Source: AV40 sp963817335
GTDB lineage: Bacteria > Verrucomicrobiota > Verrucomicrobiia > Chthoniobacterales > UBA10450
Reading direction: 5' to 3'
Assembly (NCBI GenBank): GCA_963817335.1
Contig: CAWFNX010000005.1
Coordinates: 124,001-188,000, forward strand
Length of the DNA stretch: 64,000 bases
The notes under the pieces are model-generated. The model had not been told where the DNA came from. It made no database searches and saw only the letters and a program-made list of their open reading frames with translations. Both the position numbers and the translations under genes were made by a program. Below, one piece after another: positions 56,963-64,000 of the stretch. How positions within the stretch are numbered: the stretch's first letter is position 1; every line of letters begins with the position of its first letter.

Positions 56963-57736
56963 TCGAAGCCGTCGTTTCGCCTCGGCGAGATACGTTTCAT
57001 CGATCTCGAACCCGATGAATTTTCTTACCCCGCAGTCTTTCGCAGCCACCGCCGAGTTTCCGATTCCCAGGAATGGATCGAGCATGGTCCGCGCGCGGGA
57101 AACGCCCTGTAATTTGATGCACCACTCCGCGAGCTGGACCGGAAAAGTGGCCGGATGCGGGCGCTCCTTCTCGCGGCTCTGGATTGTGCGATAAGGAATG
57201 AACCAGGTGTTGCCGCGACAGCGCTTGTCACTTCCTCCGGTGTGCGACCACCGGGCAATATTGGTTTTGTCCTGGTAGGGCACGCCGATCGACAGCCGAT
57301 CGATTTCGACACGGCCGTCTTTTGTGAAATGAAAAATGTATTCGTGGCAGTCGTTCAAAAATCTTTTCGAACTGATTGGTTTGAAATGGCCAAAGGTCCG
57401 GTCGTCGATTGCGACCGATTTGATCCAATGAATCGTATTTTGAAGAACGAAAAAGTCGCGCAGTTGAGAAACGATTTCGTGCGGCAACATCGGATTTGAC
57501 GGAGCGGCGCCGATGTTGAGGAAAAATGAGCCGTCCGGTTTGAGAACGCGGCGGACCTGTTGGGCCCAGGCCGCGGACCATTTCAGATAAATCGACCGGT
57601 CTTCTCGGTCCGAATATTTGCCGTATCGAATGCCCAGGTTGTAAGGCGGCGAAGTGACGACCAGATCGACGCTTGTTTCCGGAAGCCCGGCCATCCCGGC
57701 GACACAATCCTCCAATCGCAAATCGAATTTGGTCAC
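56954..57736 (-). CDS. orphan DNA methyltransferase (TSPPY class)
   Basis: A 260-residue S-adenosylmethionine-dependent DNA methyltransferase of beta order: the catalytic motif TSPPYNLGIRYG comes first (near residue 28), and the cofactor-binding DPFLGIGNSAVAA lies near the C-terminus. TSPPY favours N4-cytosine, though adenine is possible. It starts with GTG 57734-57736. No endonuclease gene is next to it, so it may be a regulatory methylase. The middle carries a target-recognition-like part (SHTGGSDKRCRGNTW). Confidence 0.9.
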   Translation of the reverse strand: MTKFDLRLEDCVAGMAGLPETSVDLVVTSPPYNLGIRYGKYSDREDRSIYLKWSAAWAQQVRRVLKPDGSFFLNIGAAPSNPMLPHEIVSQLRDFFVLQNTIHWIKSVAIDDRTFGHFKPISSKRFLNDCHEYIFHFTKDGRVEIDRLSIGVPYQDKTNIARWSHTGGSDKRCRGNTWFIPYRTIQSREKERPHPATFPVQLAEWCIKLQGVSRARTMLDPFLGIGNSAVAAKDCGVRKFIGFEIDETYLAEAKRRLRLK

Positions 57737-57890
57737 ACCGAAAAGTGATCGAACAAATTCAATTCGTACAGCGAATTCGGTCCGAGCTCGCCACCGGACG
57801 AGTCCGTCCGACTGGCGGACCGGACTGGCCGCCAGCCACGAGTTTTTGCGTGATGCTCGCGCGCGAGGAGAATTTACCTATGTTTAAGCA
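57737..57890. other. intergenic region upstream of thiG
   Basis: 154 bases between divergent genes. A GTCC-rich short repeat (GAGTCCGTCCGACTGGCGGACC) with internal pairing lies near 57799-57825. No ThiS frame and no recognisable TPP riboswitch is visible. Confidence 0.4.
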
Positions 57891-58706
57891 ATGTCGGACA
57901 AGCCTTCCAAACTGAAAATCGCGGACCGTGAGTTCACGTCCCGACTGCTGGTGGGAACGGGGAAGTTCGCTTCGAACGAATTGATGCGGGACGCGCTGGT
58001 GGCCAGTGGAACAGAAATCGTCACCGTCGCTTTGCGGCGCGCCGATCTTTCCGGCACGCACGATCCTTTCGCGAACATCCTGGATTTTATCGATCCGAAA
58101 CGATTTCTGCTTTTGCCAAACACCAGCGGCTCTCGGAATGCCGACGAAGCTGTGCGCCTGGCGCGACTGGCCGCAAGCGCCGGTTTGCCGACCTGGATCA
58201 AACTCGAGATCCATCCCGACCCGCGTTATCTGCTGCCCGATCCGGTCGAGACGCTCGCGGCGGCTGAAATTTTGGTGAAGGAAGGATTTACCGTGCTGCC
58301 TTACATAAACGCCGACCCGGTCCTTGCGAAGCGTTTGCAGGACGTCGGCACCGCAACCGTGATGCCGCTTGGTTCGCCAATTGGAAGCAATCGCGGAATC
58401 GAAACCCGCCCGCAAATCGAAATCATTATCGAGCAAGCGACAGTGCCGGTGGTGGTTGACGCCGGTCTCGGCGCGCCAAGTCAGGCGGCGGAAGCGATGG
58501 AAATGGGCGCGGACGCCGTTTTGGTAAACACTGCAATCGCAATTGCGCCGGACCCGATCCGCATGGCCCAGGCATTCAAGAAGGCAATTGAGGCCGGCCG
58601 CGAAGCGCGCGAGATCGGCCTGGCCGATAAATTGCGGACGGCTGCCGCGACCAGCCCGTTGACCGCGTTCTTTTCAAGCCAATCTGAGCCGACAGATAAG
58701 AATTAA
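57891..58706 (+). CDS. thiG: thiazole synthase
   Basis: A 271-residue TIM-barrel enzyme of thiamine synthesis that joins 1-deoxy-D-xylulose 5-phosphate with ThiS-thiocarboxylate and dehydroglycine. The Schiff-base Lys104 is in TWIKLEIHPD; LVGTGKF, ANILDFIDP and PVVVDAGLGAPSQAAEAMEMGADAVLVNTAIA (quoted in part) are typical. Start ATG 57891. No thiS, thiF, thiH or thiO is adjacent, so the sulfur carrier must come from elsewhere. Confidence 0.95.
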   Translation: MSDKPSKLKIADREFTSRLLVGTGKFASNELMRDALVASGTEIVTVALRRADLSGTHDPFANILDFIDPKRFLLLPNTSGSRNADEAVRLARLAASAGLPTWIKLEIHPDPRYLLPDPVETLAAAEILVKEGFTVLPYINADPVLAKRLQDVGTATVMPLGSPIGSNRGIETRPQIEIIIEQATVPVVVDAGLGAPSQAAEAMEMGADAVLVNTAIAIAPDPIRMAQAFKKAIEAGREAREIGLADKLRTAAATSPLTAFFSSQSEPTDKN

Positions 58707-58812
58707 GGCTATAATTCCGCTTGCATCGGGTTAAGCGCCGGAGATAGTCACGGCCCCGCCACTCCCTGATTCAGCCCTTAATTAAGCTGTTTTGAAACTC
58801 ACCCTGTAGTCT

Positions 58813-61800
58813 ATGTCCCTCCCAAACGCTATGCTCACGCGGCGGCTTTTTGTCCCGGCGCTTGTCGCCGCAACCGTCATTCTCGGAGTCGTTGGATTCG
58901 GTCAGCCTCCGAGCAGTAGCAGCAGTTACACGGTTGGGCACCCTGAAGCCGGTCAAAAAGGCATTAGTCGCACTACCGCCGACATCATGGCGGCGGACGC
59001 GGCGAAAGGGCCGCGGAAGTACGGCCTTATCAAGCACGAATTTGTAATTCCCGGGCGCGCGAACCGTCCACAGAATCCGGCAGCGCGATTCGATCCGCAA
59101 ATTGCTCCAGGCGCAGCGAAGAAGAGTTCGACCTTCGCACCAGGCGGTGTCGCGGAGCCAAATTTTTCCCAAACGATCGGCTTGCAATGGGACGGTGTTA
59201 CCGGACCTATAGACACCGAGGGGGCATTCCCGCCTGATTCCATGGGCACGGCCGGCCCATCGCAGTTTATTATTTTCGTCAACGGCCGGTTGCGCAGTTT
59301 CAATAAAGCGACCGGCACGGCGGACGGCGTCTTGAATGTCGATCCGGACAATTTTCTTCTCGTCGGTGATGACTCCAGTCGGCGGTGGAATCGGCGTGAA
59401 CTTCACAAGCGATCCGCAGATCCGCTATGACCGGATATCGAAGCGCTGGTTCCTGCAAATCATCGACATTCCGAGCAGCGACAACCAAGCCATCCATATC
59501 GGAGACCATGCCCAATCGCGTTCTGATTGCGGTATCTGATGCGGCCAGCAATGGCGTTATCACCAACAGCACGGTTTGGACAGTTCTTCTTTTTCCAACA
59601 AAACACCGTCGGTGGCGGCGATACCGGTGAGTTTCTGGATTACGATTCGCTCGGGGTCGATGCCAACGCTCTTTATATCGGCGGTAACATGTTTACGGCG
59701 AATTGTACGCCGACCCCACCCAACTTCTGCTTCGTAACGACGTCAGCCTTCGTTGTGCAGAAAAGTTCTGTCCTCGGCGGCGGACCAATCGTCGTCACCG
59801 CATTTCGGGGTTTGATCACGACGGCACTGGCGCGACGGCCCGGATAGCCCGCGCGGCGTGGACAACTACGATCCAAACGCAACCGAAGGTTATATCATTG
59901 GCATGAGTGACAGCACTTTCGGAGAATTGGTCCTGCGTCGCATAAGCAATCCCGGCGGCACACCCGAGCATTTCCGCCAATATTCCGATTACCGTCAATG
60001 CGACCGCAGCTTCCGCTTGATGTCCCGTCGCTTTGCGGTGGCTTTAGCTGCCCTACGTCGACCAATCTGGATGCGCTGGACGATCGGCTTTTCGCCGCGC
60101 ACATTCGCAATGGCCGTCTGTGGACGGCGCATAACATCGCCGTCGACTCGACCGGAGTCTCGTCCGGAAGCGAAGATCGCGATGCTGCGCGTTGGTATGA
60201 ACTAGTTGTGCCAGTTGGCAGCGGAACTCCGACGGTCAATCAATCCGGCACGATTTTCGATTCAACTCCATCCGCTTCGTTCGCCCACTGGTATTGGATT
60301 CCGTCCGTTGTTGTTTCAGGTCAGGGACATGCCGCGATTGGTTTCAGCGCGGCTGGCGCGAACTTCAACGCCAACGCGGCAACGACGGGTCGCCTGGTAA
60401 ATGATTCGCTCGGCTCAGTCGATGCGCCGAACATTTTCACTTCGAGCTCCGATATCTACAGCCCGGCGGACGCTCAAAATGGCGGTCCGCATCGTTGGGG
60501 CGATTACTCTTTCACCAGTGTCGATCCGAACGACGACATGACGATGTGGTCGGTCCAGGAATGGTGCGACGGCGGCAGCACCTACGGCGTTGAAGTTGTG
60601 AAACTGCTGGCGCCTCCCCCGGCCCATCCGGCGTCGGCCGCCCCGGGACTGTCGCCGCCGGACAATCCTCAGCAAATGTGAACGTTACTGGAACGTCGTC
60701 TTCGGGTTCGGGATTTTTTGATCCAGGCGCCGGCTTTTCGAGTCGGATCCATGCCAGTGTCACCGGCAACATTACCGTCAACTCAGTTACCTACACAGAC
60801 CCGACCCACGTCACGCTCAATCTTAACACGACGGGCGCCACAAACGGCCCGCAAAATGTCACGATCACTAATCCGGACGGTCAATCGGCCACTGGCAATG
60901 GGATTCTGACAATTACCGGCGGAGTGACTCCTAGCCCGACGCCGACTCCTACGCCAACTCCAACAGTTGTGCCTAGTCCTACCCCAACTCCAACGCCGAC
61001 CCCTTGTGGTAGAAATGGTTGTGGCCCTAGCCCAACGCCAACTCCAACTCCGACTCCTACGCCCACACCGACTCCGACACCTACGCCAACGATTGCACCT
61101 AGCCCGACTCCAACGCCAACTCCCACTTCCACGCCGACTCCAACTGCAGCGCCTAGTCCTACACCTACTCCAACCCCAACTGTGGCGCCTAGCCCAACTC
61201 CTACGCCGACACCGACTCCAACTCCGATCGCTAGTCCGACTCCGACGCCTACGCCAACACCTACCCCCACGGCAACTGCGCCGCCTAGTCCTACTCCTAC
61301 CCCGACACCTTGCGGGAGAGGCGGTTGCGGACCGAGCCCAACTCCAACAGTTGCACCTAGCCCAACTTCGACGCCCACTTCCACGCCAACCCCGACGGCT
61401 ACGGCTACAATAAACCCGAGTCCTACGCCTACTCCCACCCCCACACCGACGCCGACCCCAACAGCAACTCCGATCGCAAGTCCCACCCCAACACCTACCC
61501 CGACGCCGACGCCTGTAGTCAGCCCCACTCCAACTCCTACACCGACGGCAACCGTTGCGCCCAGTCCTACTCCGACTCCGACGCCAACGCCTACTCCCAC
61601 AGCGACGGCGGCGCCTAGTCCTACTCCCACCCCGACACCTTGCGGGAGAGGTGGTTGCGGACCGACGCCAACGCCGACCCCGACTGCTACGGCTACAATA
61701 AACCCAAGTCCTACGCCTACTCCCACCCCGACCCCAACATCTACTCCCACACCAACTGCGGCTCCGAGTCCTACGCCTACTCCTACTGCGACGCCAGTAG

Positions 61801-61934
61801 CCAGCCCTACACCTACGCCGACATCCACACCGGTAGCTAGCCCTACCCCCACGCCTACCCCGACCCCCACGCCAACGGTTGGGGCAAGTCCCACTCCTAC
61901 TCCAACCCCGACTCCGCCGCACAGAGGGCCTTAA
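58813..61934 (+). pseudogene. multiply frameshifted secreted Pro-Thr surface protein
   Basis: Protein-like sequence continues through all three forward frames: 58813-59355 (signal peptide, then GAFPPDSMGTAGPSQFI), next frame from about 59355 (SSVMTPVGGGIGVNFTSDPQIRYDR), next from about 59495 (PNRVLIAVSDAASNGVITN), next from 59577 (FFFFQQNTVGGGDTGEFLDYD), further shifts near 59808, 59845 and 59980, then a long intact part from 60000 (STNLDALDDRLFAAHIRNGR) and a last shift near 60640 into the Pro-Thr part. At least seven shifts lie in 1.3 kb. The tail from 60931 is intact with CGRNGCGPS and CGRGGCGPS insets and the end PPHRGP. Decay or assembly error both fit; the gene cannot yield one protein as written. 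Confidence 0.8.
60931..61931 (+). repeat. 1-kb Pro-Thr coding repeat with three CGRxGCGPS insets
   Basis: Six-base Pro-Thr units are broken by ASPTPT/APSPTPT spacers and by three cysteine insets: CGRNGCGPS near 61005, CGRGGCGPS near 61311 and again near 61638. The DNA around the last two insets (CCGACACCTTGCGGGAGAGG) is identical, pointing to internal duplication. Confidence 0.85.
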
Positions 61935-61997
61935 GTAGTGGTCGGAGGTTAACTTGCAGCGGGGTTCCGCCGCCAAAATGTTGCTCTGTTACGACCT

Positions 61998-62249
61998 CTA
62001 AGGCGGAGGGATTGTACCGGAAGACGTCGTGGCTTTAGCCCCGGCGTCATTATAAAACTCGATTTGTCTGCCGCCGAGCCGACGCACGACGCGCCACCCG
62101 TTCCTGGCGGCAAAGGAACGCAATTCTTCGTCCGTAACAGAGCGGAGGGCCCGAAGCTCGGCCGGATGAATGATGAAAACTTCCGACTTCGTTGCGAGCC
62201 GCCCTGCAATCTTTTCAGCTAATCCGGCCAGATGGTTGTTTCGTCGCAT
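61998..62249 (-). CDS. small protein of unknown function
   Basis: 83 residues, ATG at 62247-62249 (MRRNNHLAGLAEKIAGRL). It looks folded: a short helix, TKSEVFIIHPAEL, a second helix with TDEELRSFAARNGW, then RVVRRLGGRQIEFYND. No family is recognised. It converges with the Pro-Thr gene and diverges from the LOR-domain gene. Confidence 0.6.
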   Translation of the reverse strand: MRRNNHLAGLAEKIAGRLATKSEVFIIHPAELRALRSVTDEELRSFAARNGWRVVRRLGGRQIEFYNDAGAKATTSSGTIPPP

Positions 62250-62370
62250 GTGATTTATGATCGTTGGCGATACGGTCCGCTAAACTGCAAATCGACTCTA
62301 CCTGGATTGTCGATCCGGCAACATTCCGGCGCAATTGGCGGAAGGCAGATTCATCGGCTAAATTTTATCG

Positions 62371-62622
62371 ATGATTTCCGATATCATCGAGCTACGTGGC
62401 CACATTATCGATTCGCTCACTTTGCCCAAAGTGCTCGACCAGATCGTGACCCGAGGCGCAACTTTTAACATTGTTGAATTCAAAATCGGCCAGAAGCGGG
62501 TCGACCCCAGTCTTGCTCGGATCGAGATTACGGCGCCGACGAAAGCTGATTTGGATGAATTGATTCAACGGCTGCGAGAACAAGGCGCCGAAGTGAAACG
62601 CCCTCAGCTTGGCGACAATTAA
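62371..62622 (+). CDS. stand-alone LOR/SDH N-terminal-type domain
   Basis: An 83-residue protein whose IIELRGHIIDSLTLPKVLDQI, TFNIVEFKIGQ and DLDELIQRLREQGAEV match the small LOR/SDH bifunctional-enzyme conserved domain (TIGR00300-type proteins and the middle part of cyanobacterial AgrE/ArgZ) as I recall it. Here it ends before any C-terminal Rossmann part. It lies 11 bases before an arginine-dihydrolase-like gene, the same domain partner as in AgrE but encoded separately and in the opposite order. It probably modulates or binds that enzyme. Confidence 0.75.
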   Translation: MISDIIELRGHIIDSLTLPKVLDQIVTRGATFNIVEFKIGQKRVDPSLARIEITAPTKADLDELIQRLREQGAEVKRPQLGDN

Positions 62623-62633
62623 TCGTCGGCCCT

Positions 62634-63440
62634 ATGCTCGAATTGTTGCTTTGTCCGCCGGACTTCTACGGGATCGAATACGAAATTAATCCGTGGATGA
62701 GCCGCGCGCGCGGCGCGGAAACGGCCGTGGCCAAAAAACAATGGTCCGGATTGCACGCGACTCTGTCGAAGCTGGACTGCAAAATCGAATTGATCGCCCC
62801 TCAACCCAAATTGCCGGACATGGTTTTCACCGCCAACGCCGGGCTCGCGATCGGCCGGCAGTTTATTCCCAGTAATTTTCGCCACAAAGAGCGCGCCGCC
62901 GAAGCGCCTCACTTCGCACGTTGGATGGAAGCACGCGGCTATCAGATCTCCTGGTTGCCGAGCGATTATTATTTCGAAGGCGAAGGCGATGCTTTGTTTG
63001 CAGGCGATGCTTTGTTTTGCGGTTACAAATTTCGTTCCGACATCAAATCGCACCGCGCAGTTGCAGAGATGCTTGGATGTCTCGCGGTTTCAGTGGAGCT
63101 GGTCGATCCCCGCTTTTACCACCTCGACACCTGCTTCTGCCCGCTGCCCGATGGCGCTGTCATTTGGTTTCCCGCCGCGTTTGACGAATACGGGCAGCAC
63201 GCGATTCGAGAACACGTGTCCGATTTGATCGCGGTCGAGCCAGAGGAAGCGATGCATTTTTGTTGCAATGCCATTCCGCTCAATCGCGACATCGTTTTAC
63301 CGCAAGGCGCGCCCAAGCTCGTGTCTACTCTCACCGAACGCAGATACAACTGTCATCAGCTTCCGATGTCTGAATTCCTCAAAGCGGGCGGCGCCTGCAA
63401 ATGTTTGACCATGTTTATGCCGCAACGCGAAAAGGCTTAA
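62634..63440 (+). CDS. guanidino-group hydrolase, arginine dihydrolase/DDAH-like
   Basis: A 268-residue enzyme of the amidinotransferase/arginine-deiminase superfamily. Family residues: PDMVFTANAGL (Asp62, Asn68), YFEGEGDALF, the catalytic His163 in FYHLDTCFCPL and the nucleophile Cys257 in GGACKCLTM. This resembles the N-terminal arginine-dihydrolase domain of AgrE/ArgZ and also dimethylarginine hydrolases; the substrate is likely arginine or a relative. A LOR-domain gene precedes it by 11 bases. Its end overlaps the PolX-type gene by four. Confidence 0.87.
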   Translation: MLELLLCPPDFYGIEYEINPWMSRARGAETAVAKKQWSGLHATLSKLDCKIELIAPQPKLPDMVFTANAGLAIGRQFIPSNFRHKERAAEAPHFARWMEARGYQISWLPSDYYFEGEGDALFAGDALFCGYKFRSDIKSHRAVAEMLGCLAVSVELVDPRFYHLDTCFCPLPDGAVIWFPAAFDEYGQHAIREHVSDLIAVEPEEAMHFCCNAIPLNRDIVLPQGAPKLVSTLTERRYNCHQLPMSEFLKAGGACKCLTMFMPQREKA

Positions 63441-64000
63441 CTTTTCCGATTTCGTTTTGCCTCGAGCGCAATCGCGATTTTGTCGACTGGCAGACAATTC
63501 ATTACATCTGCCTTGGTCAACCAACCTTTCCGGGCGATCCCAACGCCGAACCAGAGGTCCTGCACTCGTTCGGTCCGATGAGCGTCGGGATCGATCACAC
63601 ATTTGACGCCTTTTTCTTTGGCCAGCGGCCACCAGCGCCAATCGAGATCAAGCCTTTTCGGAGCGGCATTCAGCTCGACCCAAGTGCCGGTCGAGGCCGC
63701 GGCCGCCAGCACGGCGGGAATGTCAATGGAATACGGCTCGCGTTTCAATAGCAGCCGACCTGTCGGATGCGCGAGAATGGTGACGAACGGATTTTCCATT
63801 GCCCGGATGACGCGCTTTGTCATTTCGGCTTCAGGCAAATTGAAAACCGAATGAACCGAGGCCACCACGAAATCCAGCTCGGACAAGACCTCGTCTTCGA
63901 AATCGAGTTTCCCGTCGCGCAGAATATCGCACTCGACCCCGGCGAACAATCGGAAGCCGTTGAATTTCTTGTTTAACTTTCGGATCGCTGCGATCTGTTC
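63437..64000 (-). CDS. polX: PHP-domain C-terminal part of a PolX-type DNA polymerase/exonuclease (partial)
   Basis: The frame is open to the right edge; only about 188 C-terminal residues are in the window. They read as the PHP domain of PolX: LFAGVECDILRDGKLDFEDEVLSELDFVVASVHS (quoted in part), TILAHPTGRLLLKREPY, WVELNAAPKRLDLDW and IDPDAHRTE, with metal-binding His and Asp residues. The PHP domain of bacterial PolX is a 3'-5' exonuclease or AP endonuclease active in repair. The N-terminal polymerase part would lie beyond the window; PHP-only relatives cannot be excluded. Confidence 0.82.
   Translation of the reverse strand, partial: EQIAAIRKLNKKFNGFRLFAGVECDILRDGKLDFEDEVLSELDFVVASVHSVFNLPEAEMTKRVIRAMENPFVTILAHPTGRLLLKREPYSIDIPAVLAAAASTGTWVELNAAPKRLDLDWRWWPLAKEKGVKCVIDPDAHRTERVQDLWFGVGIARKGWLTKADVMNCLPVDKIAIALEAKRNRKS

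Noticed and set aside
57737..57890. TPP riboswitch upstream of thiG
   Set aside because: The conserved CTGAGA and ACCTGA-type core could not be found.
60931..61931. Possible CRISPR-like array
   Set aside because: The units are six bases, have no unique spacers of constant length and encode Pro-Thr in one frame.
60783..61976. Antisense frames rich in Arg/Ser or Gly-Val across the Pro-Thr repeat
   Set aside because: They are translations of the same low-complexity DNA; the forward reading matches the tail of the Kelch protein.

Overview
The window reads as chromosomal DNA of a Gram-negative, moderately GC-rich soil-type bacterium. I think a Verrucomicrobia relative (Chthoniobacterales-like) is most likely. 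This rests on general resemblance of the housekeeping proteins, the prepilin-like protein, the Pro-Thr surface proteins and the many palindromic intergenic repeats; no marker was searched, so treat the taxonomy as inference. I found no rRNA, tRNA, CRISPR array, transposase gene, phage gene or replication origin.

Layout. 1-2.5 kb: a membrane glycosyltransferase (cut by the left edge), a PAP2 phosphatase and a LolA-like protein. 2.5-5.7 kb: a glycolytic operon gap-pgk-tpiA on the minus strand. 5.7-17.7 kb: mixed small genes, namely an SGNH hydrolase, an HMA protein, agmatine deiminase, a pair of paralogous membrane proteins, two NlpC/P60 proteins, gamma-glutamyltransferase, a MarR regulator, a pseudopilin and two VOC proteins. 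17.7-20.8 kb: decayed gene remnants, then a large Kelch/Pro-Thr secreted protein. 20.9-25.5 kb: a GT2 glycosyltransferase, a GNAT protein, a cupin, a GlsB-like protein, rpsO and pnp. 25.6-34.5 kb: a co-directional run of histidine kinase, membrane-TPR protein, NtrC-type regulator, membrane glycosyltransferase, glmM and scpB. 34.5-42 kb: a serine hydrolase, a LemA plus three-TPM-domain operon, rpoA-rplQ, a phosphoesterase and a DEAD-box helicase. 42-50 kb: two S9 peptidases, a CDGSH protein, a quinone oxidoreductase, an amidohydrolase and a START-like protein. 50-58.7 kb: carB, a cyclophilin, N-carbamoylputrescine amidase, a Cu/Zn SOD, a YhaM-like exonuclease, an orphan DNA methyltransferase and thiG. 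58.8-62 kb: a heavily frameshifted Pro-Thr surface protein. 62-64 kb: a small protein, a stand-alone LOR/SDH domain next to an arginine-dihydrolase-like enzyme, and a PolX-type PHP domain cut by the right edge.

Together the genes cover central carbon metabolism, translation and RNA decay, envelope glycan work, and arginine/agmatine nitrogen use (agmatine deiminase, N-carbamoylputrescine amidase, guanidino-hydrolase plus LOR domain). The most striking non-coding feature is a population of REPIN-like elements: GTAG, hairpin, hairpin, CTAC. Their hairpins are shuffled between copies, and they repeatedly sit exactly on stop codons, in one case forming the TAG of both convergent genes. One pair in opposite orientation brackets a single gene. 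Other palindromic repeat families (AGGATTAACAGGATT, CACAGAG, CTAAGGAAA) occupy most of the remaining long intergenic gaps.
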